A stretch of 53,030 nucleotides of DNA, taken from NCBI GenBank assembly GCA_017412625.1, contig JAFPWZ010000017.1, forward strand, positions 1 to 53,030. The letters are read 5' to 3'. A program made the position numbers and the translations under genes. Every line of letters starts with the position of its first letter. The stretch's first letter is position 1. This DNA comes from Methanomicrobium sp. Its GTDB lineage: Archaea; Halobacteriota; Methanomicrobia; Methanomicrobiales; Methanomicrobiaceae. Positions 1 through 8,664 of this stretch are shown piece after piece. Below the pieces are notes generated by a model. That model was not told the DNA's origin. It worked only from the letters and a program-made list of their open reading frames with translations, and ran no database searches.

Positions 1-49
1 CGCCTGACTTTTAATCAGGTGGTCGGGGGTTCAAATCCCCTTGGGCCCG
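1..49 (+). tRNA. tRNA-Lys (anticodon TTT), 5' part missing
   Basis: The window opens inside a tRNA. Bases 3-19 form an anticodon stem CCTGA/TCAGG closing the loop CTTTTAA, which places TTT at positions 34-36 and so reads lysine. A T-arm follows with five-base stems around the loop TTCAAAT, then the 3' acceptor strand TGGGCCC and discriminator G at 49. No CCA is encoded. The D-arm and 5' acceptor strand lie upstream of the window, so the acceptor pairing cannot be checked. Confidence 0.85.
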
Positions 50-140
50 CTGTTTTGCTGTGATGCTGTTTTATTGTTAAGTTGTCCTGTTGTTTTTACG
101 GCTTTCCGTCGCTAAAAAGTTTTTTTTAGTTTTTAAGAAT

Positions 141-389
141 TCAGTGACCTTTTGCCGCACAGAATGCGTCATACATGCCGTAAAGCCAGATGAATATGCA
201 TATTACGAGCGGTATCAGAGAGATTATCGGCAGACCCACGAGCAGTGAGACGCTTGAAAACAGTGTTATACCTCCGAATATTACCCATAAGACGAATAAA
301 AATACAGCCTTAAGAAACTGTCCCGTATAGAACTGACCGAGTCCGGGTATGAAAAATGACAGAATTACTGCCAGAATTGCCGATGCCAT
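141..389 (-). CDS. Small two-helix membrane protein (copy A)
   Basis: An 82-residue hydrophobic protein. The N-terminus carries a helix followed by the motif PGLGQFYTGQFLKAV, then a second hydrophobic stretch of about 50 residues and the ending YGMYDAFCAAK. The Pro-Gly-Leu-Gly-Gln-Phe-Tyr turn and the terminal Trp/Tyr-x-x-x-Asp-Ala motif resemble TM2-type small membrane proteins, whose function is mostly unknown. It is followed upstream by a near copy (449-709); the first 29 residues are identical in the two proteins and the DNA differs at only a few positions there, so this is a recent tandem duplication or a gene-conversion tract. No enzymatic function can be proposed. Confidence 0.7.
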   Translation of the reverse strand: MASAILAVILSFFIPGLGQFYTGQFLKAVFLFVLWVIFGGITLFSSVSLLVGLPIISLIPLVICIFIWLYGMYDAFCAAKGH

Positions 390-448
390 AACTAAAAAAA
401 TGATTTTATTATAATAAAAATGTTCTCAAATCAGATTAAAAATAAAAT

Positions 449-709
449 TTATCTGTTTTTTGCCGAACAGTAAGCGTCATACATGCCGTATACCCACAGG
501 AATAAGTATATTAAAAATGCCAGAAACGCAAAGCCTCTGCCCAACGAATATGACAGGTATGTGCCCGTTACATATAATGTGTATGACGCATGCCCGAAAA
601 ACATAGTCAGAACGAATAATCCGACTGCTTTCAGAAACTGTCCGGTATAGAACTGACCGAGTCCGGGTATGAAAAATGACAGAATAACTGCCAGAATTGC
701 TGATGCCAT
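449..709 (-). CDS. Small two-helix membrane protein (copy B)
   Basis: An 86-residue paralogue of the gene at 141-389. The reading frame is open further upstream, but the start at 709 (ATG, beginning MASAILAVILSFF) aligns exactly with the start of copy A; the extra 45 upstream residues are not hydrophobic, have no counterpart in copy A and overlap the end of the preceding trm5 gene. After residue 29 the two copies diverge strongly while keeping two hydrophobic segments and the ending YGMYDAYCSAK. It reads in the same direction as trm5, 76 bases after it. Confidence 0.68.
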   Translation of the reverse strand: MASAILAVILSFFIPGLGQFYTGQFLKAVGLFVLTMFFGHASYTLYVTGTYLSYSLGRGFAFLAFLIYLFLWVYGMYDAYCSAKNR

Positions 710-785
710 AGATAAAAATGATTTCCCCTGCAATAAATAGATTGCCGCTTTTACATTTTGAAACTCAATTCGAACACTCCGAAAA

Positions 786-1730
786 TCATTCGCAGACAAT
801 GTCGTAGACCGCATGGTGCTGAGTCGGCGAATAGGACCGCACAATCTTCTCGTCTATCCTTCCCGACGTAAATCCGCGGAGAACGGGGAGCATCTCGCCC
901 TTTTCGGACTGCAGTGTATAGTAATGGATAACGCCGCCGGTCTTCGCAAGCGAGAACGCCGTCTTAAGAAACGCCGTTGACGTCATCGGCAGATTCATGA
1001 TAATCCTGTCAAACGAATGCGGCGCAAGATACCCCCCGAGGTCAAGAGCATCGGCAAGCATGGGTATTACGTTATCGGCGCGGTTAATGCGCAGATTTTC
1101 GCAGAGCAGTTCTACTGCGCCCGGGTTTATGTCCCCCGCATATATGACCGAGGCTTTCTTCGAGAGCGCAATCGGGAAGGGACCCACGCCCGTGAACATA
1201 TCCAGAACACGCTCGCCCTCTTTCATCAGCCCCAGAATTCTCTGACGCTCGTTTGCGAGGCGTGCGGAGAAGTATGCGACCGCAAGATCTATGGTGAAAC
1301 GGTTATTGTATTCGATATAGTTTGTTCGGGTCGTGTCCCTGCCCGCAAGGACCTTGAATTTCTTTATCCTGTATTCCCCGAAGACGGGGCTCTCGCAGTG
1401 AAGGACGGTATGGATGGACGGCCGCGACTTTAAGAGATATTCGGCTTCCTCCCTGTCATCGTCCTGCATGATTGCGATGCCGCCGATGAGCTCGTGGCGT
1501 GCGGGCTCGCGGCCGCGTTCCCGTGACTCGAACTCGTATCTGCCGATATCGTAATCGCAGCCCAACTCATCGGGTAAGGTAATCTCATCCGAGACTATCG
1601 GAAATACCAGAAAATCGCCGTCGGCTATGGGTTTCAGATTGGGGCACCACTCGCCGCTTCCGAGAAGATACCTCCTGAAACTCTCGCCTTTTGATTTCGG
1701 AACTTTAATTCCCCACTGACCGACCGTCAT
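786..1730 (-). CDS. trm5: Trm5-type tRNA (guanine37-N1)-methyltransferase
   Basis: A 314-residue class I S-adenosylmethionine methyltransferase of the archaeal Trm5/TYW2 group, which methylates N1 of guanosine 37 next to the anticodon, protecting the reading frame and starting wyosine synthesis. Visible features are the family segment EYNNRFTIDLAVAYFSARL at about 140-158, the SAM-binding motif DMFTGVGPFPIALS at 177-190, the acidic ribose-binding region AGDINPGA at 198-205 and the catalytic-type motif NLP at 246-248. An N-terminal domain of about 110 residues precedes the catalytic domain, as usual in the family. The ATG at 1730 is 52 bases from the divergent hmgA start. Trm5 is preferred to Trm5/Taw22 or TYW2 subgroups from the NLP motif, but the subgroup is not certain. 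Confidence 0.85.
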   Translation of the reverse strand: MTVGQWGIKVPKSKGESFRRYLLGSGEWCPNLKPIADGDFLVFPIVSDEITLPDELGCDYDIGRYEFESRERGREPARHELIGGIAIMQDDDREEAEYLLKSRPSIHTVLHCESPVFGEYRIKKFKVLAGRDTTRTNYIEYNNRFTIDLAVAYFSARLANERQRILGLMKEGERVLDMFTGVGPFPIALSKKASVIYAGDINPGAVELLCENLRINRADNVIPMLADALDLGGYLAPHSFDRIIMNLPMTSTAFLKTAFSLAKTGGVIHYYTLQSEKGEMLPVLRGFTSGRIDEKIVRSYSPTQHHAVYDIVCE

Positions 1731-1782
1731 GAAACCGTTTAACCGTCATAATATAGTATCTGATAGAACAAATAGTTAGAGA

Positions 1783-2991
1783 ATGAAAGAGTATATCGAG
1801 AGGCTCAGAGACGGCAGTCTGAAGATGCATGCCATTGAAAGTGAGGTTGAGGACACTGACAGGGCAATCGCGATAAGACGCGCATTTATCGAAGAGGAGA
1901 CCGGCAATTCCTTTAAGACCGCGGGCAGCTACTCCATGTCGACGGAGAGGGCGGCAAGGAAGAACTGCGAGAATATGATTGGTGCGGTTCAGATACCCCT
2001 CGGAGTCGCGGGAAAACTGAAGGTCAACGGCGAATACGCAAACGGCGAATTCTATATCCCGCTTGCAACGACGGAGGGCGCACTCATCGCCTCAATCAAC
2101 CGCGGCTGCAAGGCGATAACAAAGGCGGGCGGCGCCGATGTGAGGATTCAGCGCGACGGCATGACAAGAGCGCCCGTATTTGCGGCAAAGTCCGTTGCAC
2201 ACGCCATGGATATAATCCGCTGGGTGGAGTCGCACCGCGATGAGCTCAAAGCCGTTGCCGAGTCGACGACTTCGCACGGAAAGCTCACCGATATCACCTG
2301 TTTCATAGTCGGAACAAGCGTATACACAAGGATTGAGTTCTCCACAGGCGATGCCATGGGCATGAACATGGTGACCATAGCCTCCGAGAAGATAGCGGAG
2401 GTAATCGCGGAAAAGACCGGCGCCGTCCTCGTCGCCCTCTCGGGCAATCTCTGCTGCGACAAGAAACCCGCGGCCGTAAACCTTGTCATGGGACGCGGAA
2501 AGACCGTTGCCGCGGGCGTTTTCCTCTCCGACGATATGGTAAGGGACATATTCAAGACGGATGCGAAGACGATGATGGAGGTAAACAACCGCAAGAATCT
2601 CACGGGCTCGGCACGTGCGGGCGCACTGGGATTCAATGCCCATGCTGCAAACGTCATCGCCGCCATGTTCCTCGCATGCGGTCAGGACCCCGCTCATGTC
2701 GTCGAAGGCTCGAATACAATCACGACCGTAGATCTGGTCGAAGGCGGCGTCTATGTCTCGGTTACGCTCCCGTCACTTCAGGTCGGAACAATAGGCGGCG
2801 GAACGGGTCTGGATACCCAGCACGAATGCCTCTCCCTCCTCGGCTGTGCGGGCGGCGGAGAGAAGTCGGGCGATAACTCGAAGAAGCTTGCCGAGATAAT
2901 CGCATCCGCTGTTCTTGCCGGCGAACTCTCGCTTATAGGAGCTCTCGGCGCGGGTCACCTCGCACGCGCACACAAGACGCTCGGCAGATAA
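1783..2991 (+). CDS. hmgA: HMG-CoA reductase (class I), mevalonate pathway
   Basis: A 402-residue NADPH-dependent 3-hydroxy-3-methylglutaryl-CoA reductase, which makes mevalonate for archaeal isoprenoid lipids. Family landmarks are present in order: the dimerisation motif ENMIGAVQIPLGVAG near 63-77, TTEGALIASINRG with the catalytic Glu98, GDAMGMNM with Asp190, CDKKPAAVN with the catalytic lysine near 227-228, GTGLDTQHECLSLLG in the C-terminal third, and a catalytic-type histidine in GHLARAH about 10 residues from the end. The length is the normal archaeal one without a membrane anchor. The ATG at 1783 follows a short divergent spacer shared with trm5. The 3' flank (2992-3080) is A-rich and contains repeated AAATCTA units. 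Confidence 0.95.
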   Translation: MKEYIERLRDGSLKMHAIESEVEDTDRAIAIRRAFIEEETGNSFKTAGSYSMSTERAARKNCENMIGAVQIPLGVAGKLKVNGEYANGEFYIPLATTEGALIASINRGCKAITKAGGADVRIQRDGMTRAPVFAAKSVAHAMDIIRWVESHRDELKAVAESTTSHGKLTDITCFIVGTSVYTRIEFSTGDAMGMNMVTIASEKIAEVIAEKTGAVLVALSGNLCCDKKPAAVNLVMGRGKTVAAGVFLSDDMVRDIFKTDAKTMMEVNNRKNLTGSARAGALGFNAHAANVIAAMFLACGQDPAHVVEGSNTITTVDLVEGGVYVSVTLPSLQVGTIGGGTGLDTQHECLSLLGCAGGGEKSGDNSKKLAEIIASAVLAGELSLIGALGAGHLARAHKTLGR

Positions 2992-3111
2992 TTCAAAAAA
3001 TAACAAATAAAAATCTAAAAATCTACAAATCTAAAATACTAAAAAATTAAAAACAGGCGCAAGGCGTCAAAACCGATAAAACAGTCAATAATGCGTCAAT
3101 GAGTCAAAAAC

Positions 3112-3588
3112 TCATTCGCAATAATCAAAACTTTTCAGCATTATAATCGCATCTTCGCCGTCGGGGTAGTAGCCGCCGATGAGAAAGACCTGCGAGAAGC
3201 CCATTTTCTGATAGATGCGCTGTGCCGTGATATTCGAGACTCTTACCTCCAGTTGCAGACCTCCGGCACCGAGGACGGCGCATTCGTATTCCACACGCTG
3301 AATCAGACGCCCTCCTATCCCTCTCCCGCGGAACTCGGGCGCAACCGCGATATTCATGATATGGCCGTAGATTGTACTGCCGCCGTCCTCGATGCCGGCG
3401 CAGACGAAACCGACAATCTGTCCGCAGAGATCGGCGGCAAAGAATGTCCCCGGATAATAGAAGAGTGCGTCCATGAAGCCCTTCTCGTCCCACGGGTTTT
3501 TGAAATACTCCTTTTCCATCGCCGCTATTGTCGGAATATCCTTCATCTCGACCCGTCTTATTATGATACCGTCTGACACCGTTCTCAA
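3112..3588 (-). CDS. rimI: RimI-type N-alpha-acetyltransferase
   Basis: A 158-residue GNAT acetyltransferase, full length for the RimI/archaeal Ard1 group that acetylates protein N-termini using acetyl-CoA. The acetyl-CoA loop is seen as PEFRGRGIGGRLI at about 85-97, followed by EVRVSNITAQRIYQKMGF, the classic RimI segment with the conserved Asn and Tyr, and the ending YYPDGEDAIIMLKSF. The frame starts with TTG at 3588; a GTG three codons later (3579) would also fit and no clear SD decides. Divergent from the DUF1015 gene. Confidence 0.88.
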   Translation of the reverse strand: MRTVSDGIIIRRVEMKDIPTIAAMEKEYFKNPWDEKGFMDALFYYPGTFFAADLCGQIVGFVCAGIEDGGSTIYGHIMNIAVAPEFRGRGIGGRLIQRVEYECAVLGAGGLQLEVRVSNITAQRIYQKMGFSQVFLIGGYYPDGEDAIIMLKSFDYCE

Positions 3589-3721
3589 GCCCGCCGAATA
3601 TCTCCGAAGCCTGCCGCGGCAGGCGAACTCGGATATGCATATTAGTCGTAATGAGAAATAAATATCACATAAATCTCAGGCGAGAATATCCGTGAGATTC
3701 CTGAGAAGATATGGTGAGACA

Positions 3722-4987
3722 ATGGTAGACATATACAGTTTTCCCGCACTCCGTCCGATAAAAGAGAAAGCAGAGGCAGTCGCATGCGTCCCTTACGACG
3801 TTGTGACCGCAAAAGAAGCCCGCGAATGCATTGAAAAGCACCCGCAGTCGTTCATGAGAGTCACGAGACCCGACTCTATTATGCCCGATGTCGACCCGAA
3901 AGACCCGAAGGTCTACGCCGCCGCGAAAAAAACCTTTGAAGAGATGATTAATTCGGGTGTCTTCGTCCGCGATGACAAACCCTCGATATACGTATACCGT
4001 GCGGATTACGGTCATGCCGTCTATACGGGTTTTGTCGCCGACGTCTCGGTAAAGGACTACGAGGAGAACAAAATCCGCCGTCACGAACTCACCCGCTACG
4101 ATAAGGAGGAGGACAGAACAAACCATATCGATGTTACAAACGCAAATACAGGGCTTGTCATCCTTCTCTACCGCAATATCGACAAAATCTCCGAATACAT
4201 CTGTTCTCTTATCGAGGGAAAGGATGCCGACGGCACTGCATCGGGGGATACCGGCGTAAAGCACGAGATCTTCAGGATCAGCGACGAGAAAGTGATCGGA
4301 AAAATCATTGAGACCTTTAAGGGCATAGACACTCTCTATATCGCCGACGGCCACCACAGGGCAAAATCCTCGGTGAACGTGGCACAGAGGCGCAGAAAAG
4401 AGGGCCGGGACACGGAAGAGTCCGAACGTTTCATGGCGGTAATCTTCGCTGAGGACACCGTAAGAATTCACGGATACTCGCGCCTGCTCGCGGATCTGGG
4501 AGAATACAGCGAGGAATCCTTCATCGCCGCCCTCAAAGAAAGGTATACCGTGACGCCGTATGACAACCCCGACAGGACAAAGTCGCGTATAGTTCCCAAG
4601 ACCGTGCAGACCGCAGGTAAGCCGCTTCACATCTTCCACATGTATATCGGCGGCAGGTGGTATGAGCTGACCGCGCCCGTAAAGGCGCCGGAGAAGATTA
4701 TCGAGTCGCTTGACGTCTCGGATCTTCAGGAGAGAGTTCTTGACGGCATGCTCGGAATAAAAGACCCGCGCGGCGATAAGAGGCTTGATTTCATGGGCGG
4801 TTCATATCCGATATCCGAGCTCGAAAGACTCGTGGACGCGGGCGAATACATTGCCGCATTCTCGATTCAGCCCGTAAGCGTCGGAACCGTCCTCGATGTT
4901 GCCGACCGCGGCGAGATAATGCCGCCGAAGTCCACATGGTTCGAGCCTAAGGTTCTCTCGGGACTTGTGATTCACACGCTTGAGTGA
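3722..4987 (+). CDS. DUF1015 family protein
   Basis: A 421-residue soluble protein that matches the DUF1015 family, widespread in bacteria and methanogens and of unproven function. Supporting segments are the N-terminal IYSFPALRPIKEKAEAVACV with the following Pro-Tyr-Asp-Val, a central domain ending in IADGHHRAKSS (a His-His-Arg motif typical of the family) and a C-terminal region with LDVSDLQERVLD. A GTG start 30 bases upstream (3692) is possible, but the ATG at 3722 is preceded by GGTGAG at a suitable distance and yields the conserved N-terminus, so it is preferred. The 3' flank holds imperfect repeats of AATCATCAAT. I make no claim on substrate. Confidence 0.8.
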   Translation: MVDIYSFPALRPIKEKAEAVACVPYDVVTAKEARECIEKHPQSFMRVTRPDSIMPDVDPKDPKVYAAAKKTFEEMINSGVFVRDDKPSIYVYRADYGHAVYTGFVADVSVKDYEENKIRRHELTRYDKEEDRTNHIDVTNANTGLVILLYRNIDKISEYICSLIEGKDADGTASGDTGVKHEIFRISDEKVIGKIIETFKGIDTLYIADGHHRAKSSVNVAQRRRKEGRDTEESERFMAVIFAEDTVRIHGYSRLLADLGEYSEESFIAALKERYTVTPYDNPDRTKSRIVPKTVQTAGKPLHIFHMYIGGRWYELTAPVKAPEKIIESLDVSDLQERVLDGMLGIKDPRGDKRLDFMGGSYPISELERLVDAGEYIAAFSIQPVSVGTVLDVADRGEIMPPKSTWFEPKVLSGLVIHTLE

Positions 4988-5092
4988 CGGAGATCTATAC
5001 AGATCATCAATAAAATCATAAATAGAATCATCAATTCAATAATTCTTTTATTTCAATAAACGACAGAAAAAGAGGGGTCAGACATTTCCGAT

Positions 5093-6208
5093 ATGATTAA
5101 GGATGATTCGGGTCTGATCTCTCTTGATTTTATCGTGGGGTTTACAGTTTTTCTGGCGGCATTCATAGTCGTAATCAGCATGCTGCCGGGAGTTTACGTC
5201 AATATCCAGAGTTCATCCGCGGACTCCGGCCGCGACATGACGGCATACAGGACCGGCGTAATCCTTGCCGAAGATTCGGGTATCTCTTTAAACGGCATAC
5301 CGTGGGAGCAGCAGCCCCCGATGCGCCCCGAAAACATCGTAAGATTCGGTCTTGCCGTCTCAAAGGAGACCCCGAATATCCTCTCGCCCGAAAAGACAGA
5401 GCGGTTCTTTAACGTTCCCGCGTATTTCAACCTGACCGCCGATGAATATCGCGGGAAACTGATGTTCGGAGAGCGCCCGCGCAGCTTCAATATCTCGTTC
5501 AAAGAGGACGGCAAAGAGACTTTGTATATCGGCGACCGCGTTCCGGACGGCATGTACGGGTTTTCCAAACGATATGTGAAGGTAAAGGGTGCGGGCAGGC
5601 TGGTTGTGCCCGCCGAAAATCTCACCCGCGACGGCGTGAACATAAAACTGCCCGAGGGTGCGGACGAATACATCTGCGGGAACACAACCTCGTTCATCCT
5701 GTCCTATGCGAATCTCTCCGACAGGTCGGTCCCGCCGGCATACAGGATTGATCCGAAGACGGAGAGGGCGTTTATCGTGATCGGAGGCATAAACACGGTT
5801 CTGGGCGCTCAGGACGGGATATCTTCGGCGGTAATCGGGAGCGTCGAGCTTTTGAAAGACGGCGATCCGATAACGGCGGCGGATTACGATTACGGCGTAA
5901 AAGGCTCCGCATATTCGTCATATCCGTCATACCCGCCGTATATCTGCAAGGTTGACGGCGTTCCGGTTGAAAACGGCACTGAGATACCTATAAAGGATGC
6001 GGATGTTTTGGAGTTCGTACTCTTCCCGAACGCGATGTATTTCCCGAATCCCGACTCAAAACTCGAGATTCTGTTTGAGATGCGGTATACCTGTATCACG
6101 GACGGCGAATACCGTTTCATTCAGGGCGAGACCGATTACGGTTATGACTCGCCGTATCTGGTTCCGCCGCATCTGACCGACGGCGTTCTGGAGGTCTGTA
6201 TATGGTAA
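5093..6208 (+). CDS. Type IV pilin-like protein, first gene of a five-gene cluster
   Basis: A 371-residue exported protein. After the short charged leader MIKDDSG comes an uninterrupted hydrophobic helix beginning LISLDFIVGFTVFLAAF, the layout of an archaeal class III (prepilin) signal in which the leader is removed and the helix stays as the pilus or membrane core. The N-terminal helix and the following LPGVYV resemble the haloarchaeal family called DUF7287. The rest is a soluble beta-rich domain with no recognised enzyme motif. It overlaps the next gene by 7 bases, so the five genes 5093-8535 form one transcription unit. Function in surface adhesion or secretion is inferred from the pilin-like ends only. 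Confidence 0.72.
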   Translation: MIKDDSGLISLDFIVGFTVFLAAFIVVISMLPGVYVNIQSSSADSGRDMTAYRTGVILAEDSGISLNGIPWEQQPPMRPENIVRFGLAVSKETPNILSPEKTERFFNVPAYFNLTADEYRGKLMFGERPRSFNISFKEDGKETLYIGDRVPDGMYGFSKRYVKVKGAGRLVVPAENLTRDGVNIKLPEGADEYICGNTTSFILSYANLSDRSVPPAYRIDPKTERAFIVIGGINTVLGAQDGISSAVIGSVELLKDGDPITAADYDYGVKGSAYSSYPSYPPYICKVDGVPVENGTEIPIKDADVLEFVLFPNAMYFPNPDSKLEILFEMRYTCITDGEYRFIQGETDYGYDSPYLVPPHLTDGVLEVCIW

Positions 6209-6795
6209 ACGGCGTCCGCAACGAAATTTCTGCGGGCGTTTCTGCGGGTATTCCTGCTTACGACCGCGAATGCGGTCAGCTCTTCGCCATGGAAGGTCTG
6301 ATTGCGGCGGCAATCATGATCACTGCCGCATATCTGGCTTTGGGGACGGTGATTCCGCATACAAACGCCGATATGCACGTATCCGAGATGCAGCTCAAGC
6401 AGATTGGAGATGATATCCTGTATATGATGGATCTGCCCGACGGCAACGGGGGCAAGGGGTATCTGGAGTCCGTCGTGTATAATGCGAGCCCGAATCGCGG
6501 TCCTGTCGCAAATTCGCAGGCATGTGCCGCGTTCAATGCCACTTTCATGAATTACCTGAGAATGAGCACGGGGGCGACGATAAACTTGGACACACTGCGT
6601 TATTCCGCGGCGATATACTGCGTTGACGACTCGGGAGAGGTAATACGCCTGCCTTTCGCAAACTTTGGCGACAACCCGTGCAGAAACCCGTCGGTATGCT
6701 GTGCAAGGTATGTCGCGGCGGAGGACTGGGGACTTATAGGGCAGAGTTCTTCGGATACCGTCGTCAGACTTGAAGTTATGATATGGAGAGATTAA
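6202..6795 (+). CDS. Type IV pilin-like protein, second gene of the cluster
   Basis: A 197-residue protein with a hydrophilic leader of about 26 residues followed by CGQLFAMEGLIAAAIMITA, a pilin-type helix with a glutamate near its start, as used for subunit register in type IV pili. It resembles the haloarchaeal DUF7288 group, in which GQ-x-x-x-x-E begins the helix. Five cysteines are spread along the protein, three of them close together near residues 160-172, which is unusual for pilins and could allow disulfides or metal binding. The ATG at 6202 sits inside the end of the previous gene, preceded by GGAGG. Confidence 0.7.
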   Translation: MVNGVRNEISAGVSAGIPAYDRECGQLFAMEGLIAAAIMITAAYLALGTVIPHTNADMHVSEMQLKQIGDDILYMMDLPDGNGGKGYLESVVYNASPNRGPVANSQACAAFNATFMNYLRMSTGATINLDTLRYSAAIYCVDDSGEVIRLPFANFGDNPCRNPSVCCARYVAAEDWGLIGQSSSDTVVRLEVMIWRD

Positions 6796-7200
6796 ATGAG
6801 GTCAAAGACGAAGATATCGGACGATAACGCCGAGTGGATACTTCTTATGGGTTTTGTCGTAAGTTTTGCGATAATCTTTCTGGCAATCCTGCTCAACCTT
6901 TCTGTTGCCGCGGGTCAGACTCCCTCGGATTCGGTCACGGAGTTTCCCAAGAGTCAGATCCGGGATATTCGGGCGGAGCTGACCGATGCCGCGGTCAAAT
7001 CGGAATCCGAATCCGATTTTGAGGCAAAACTGGATGCAATACGAAAACTTGCGCTCGCAAGGGACAACGCGGTCGTTGAAGCAAACCTCACATACGTCGG
7101 ATATGCGGATGCGGAATACGGTTACGCGGAATTGACCGTGCATTACAACAACGGAGTTACGGAATATGACGGGACATACCTCCTGCCGAAGAAGCTTTGA
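6796..7200 (+). CDS. Type IV pilin-like protein, third gene of the cluster
   Basis: A 134-residue protein. Its leader (MRSKTKISDDN) is followed by a helix starting AEWILLMGFVVSFAIIFLA, then an extracytoplasmic domain with a charged alpha-helical stretch rich in Glu, Ser and Lys. The ATG directly follows the stop codon of the previous gene, with GGAGA just upstream, implying coupled translation. No closer family is recognised; the position and size suggest a minor pilin. Confidence 0.65.
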   Translation: MRSKTKISDDNAEWILLMGFVVSFAIIFLAILLNLSVAAGQTPSDSVTEFPKSQIRDIRAELTDAAVKSESESDFEAKLDAIRKLALARDNAVVEANLTYVGYADAEYGYAELTVHYNNGVTEYDGTYLLPKKL

Positions 7201-7627
7201 GAACGAAGAGGCGGTCATCACCGCCGTTGAATACGTCCTCATCACCGGCATACTGATGGTTATGCTGATAATTACGGTTCTGACCGTAAATCATCTGTTT
7301 ATTGAAGGACCTTCGGATACGCTGAGATATAATTCATATCTCGATGCGGGCGAGAGATTGAGCACGAGAATGGTCGATATGGAGATGCTCGCACCCGAAT
7401 CGGGAAGAATTGTCACGCGATTGGATATCCCGCGGGAAATTGCGGGAAAGGGCTTTAATGTCAGCCTCTCTCCAGAGATCTCCGGAAGCGGTGATCTGCG
7501 CATGATTGCGGTCGGCGACGGGCGCGTGACCTGTTTTGTGCCCGCAGGCGGAATCGGGGACGGCGTTCTCAAAGGAAATTTCACGGGCTACGGGTATACT
7601 CTCGAATACGATTCGGGAGGGAGATGA
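7166..7627 (+). CDS. Type IV pilin-like protein, fourth gene of the cluster
   Basis: A 153-residue protein whose leader ends in ENEEAVITAVEYVLITGI, a pilin-type helix with Glu at about position 6 of the mature form, continuing for about 25 hydrophobic residues. It resembles the haloarchaeal DUF7266 type. The only in-frame ATG lies 35 bases inside the preceding gene, so translation is probably coupled by re-initiation at the TGA at 7198-7200. It overlaps the last gene of the cluster by an ATGA. Confidence 0.66.
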   Translation: MTGHTSCRRSFENEEAVITAVEYVLITGILMVMLIITVLTVNHLFIEGPSDTLRYNSYLDAGERLSTRMVDMEMLAPESGRIVTRLDIPREIAGKGFNVSLSPEISGSGDLRMIAVGDGRVTCFVPAGGIGDGVLKGNFTGYGYTLEYDSGGR

Positions 7628-8535
7628 TCGCGGATATGTTGCAAAGAACTGAGTCGAAAAATGCCTGTCTGCGGACCGTAAAGAGCACTGGCATCACGGG
7701 CAATACGGGCGAAGATGCCGTATCTGAAGCGATAGGCTATATTCTTATTTTCATGATTACGGTAATCGGAATTGCGATGATAACCGTCTGTGCCTATCCG
7801 ATCCTTCTCCAGTCGCAGATTCATGCGGATGAGCACTCCGCGGAGCAGACCCTGGTCACGCTTCGCAACGATATCGGGGCGCTGACCTTCGGCAATGTGC
7901 CGTATCGCGAGACAACCGTCCGAATCGCCGGCGGAAGCCTTGAACTCATCCCTGCGGCGGATTCCGCGGATAAGTTCGTGCTGGAGTATCCGCTGGCCTC
8001 GGGAGGTGTCGTGACCCGCGATTTCGGCACGGGGGAACTGCGCTGCAGCCAAAACGCCGTGACGGGTGCGGGGACTGCCGTATTCTCGCTTGAGAACGGC
8101 GCCGTTCTGAAGAGGGAAAAAGGCGCGGCAGGCTCGGTCATGACGGCAGAACCGCGGTGGTATTTCGATACCTTCGACGGCGAAACCTGCGGCACCCTCG
8201 TCATCATAATGACAAAACTGGAAGGCGAGCGGCGTTATTCGTCGGGGGGCATCCGTGATATCCGTCTCGGCATGACGACCGCGCCCGCGACCGTGGACGA
8301 GAATTACATGACGGCAGAGGGCGGACATGCGCCGCTCGGAGCACAGACAATAGTTCTGGAATACATTCCCGACCGCGATAACGATCTCTCGAAAGGCTGG
8401 GAGAACTACCTCACTGGCGGCATCGCGGGAGGTATCAGCGGCGGCGGTTTCACAAAATCGGGCACAAAATACGTATTCGGGAATGTAGGTCGCCTTGTTG
8501 TCAGGACTTACACGATTACCGTCGAAGATATGTGA
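7624..8535 (+). CDS. Type IV pilin-like protein, fifth gene of the cluster
   Basis: A 303-residue protein. A leader of about 35 residues is followed by EDAVSEAIGYILIFMITVI, close to the archaeal pilin consensus (charged residue, Ala-Val-Ser, then a long helix) and to the haloarchaeal DUF7289 group. The large C-terminal domain is beta-rich and glycine-rich with no known catalytic motif. The start overlaps the previous stop (ATGA) and is preceded by a strong GGGAGGGAG. The cluster contains neither the assembly ATPase nor the membrane platform nor the prepilin peptidase, which must be encoded elsewhere. Confidence 0.7.
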   Translation: MIADMLQRTESKNACLRTVKSTGITGNTGEDAVSEAIGYILIFMITVIGIAMITVCAYPILLQSQIHADEHSAEQTLVTLRNDIGALTFGNVPYRETTVRIAGGSLELIPAADSADKFVLEYPLASGGVVTRDFGTGELRCSQNAVTGAGTAVFSLENGAVLKREKGAAGSVMTAEPRWYFDTFDGETCGTLVIIMTKLEGERRYSSGGIRDIRLGMTTAPATVDENYMTAEGGHAPLGAQTIVLEYIPDRDNDLSKGWENYLTGGIAGGISGGGFTKSGTKYVFGNVGRLVVRTYTITVEDM

Positions 8536-8589
8536 CCGCACGGCGCCGGTTCGGGCGGGTGCGGGATCGCGTGGATCGATATATTAAAG

Positions 8590-8603
8590 TTCACAATTGT
8601 TAA
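8590..8603. promoter_or_regulatory. Operator-like palindrome, site 1
   Basis: The sequence TTCACAATTGTTAA differs by one base from a perfect palindrome. With site 2 (8611-8628) it brackets the TATA-like GTTAAATACT at about 8599-8608; the two centres are 23 bases apart. A perfect version lies at 11793-11810, upstream of the cysteine-containing HTH gene. A repressor site is the natural reading, but binding is inferred only from the arrangement. Confidence 0.55.
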
Positions 8604-8610
8604 ATACTAT

Positions 8611-8628
8611 TATTCACAATTGTGATTC
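8611..8628. promoter_or_regulatory. Operator-like palindrome, site 2
   Basis: TATTCACAATTGTGATTC shares 16 of 18 bases with the perfect palindrome at 11793-11810. It lies between the probable TATA box and the TTG start at 8665, where bound protein would block the transcription start. Confidence 0.6.
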
Positions 8629-8664
8629 ACACATAAGATTCAAAGTGAAAGAGGGTAGTCTGAA

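Noticed and set aside
3665-4639. Long open frame on the minus strand opposite the DUF1015 gene
   Set aside because: It is antisense to a conserved family, has no recognisable domain and a composition typical of a mirror frame of GC-rich third positions.
7588-8541. Long minus-strand open frame opposite the fifth pilin-like gene
   Set aside because: It is an antisense shadow with Arg/His-rich composition and no ribosome site; the plus-strand gene has pilin features and translational coupling.
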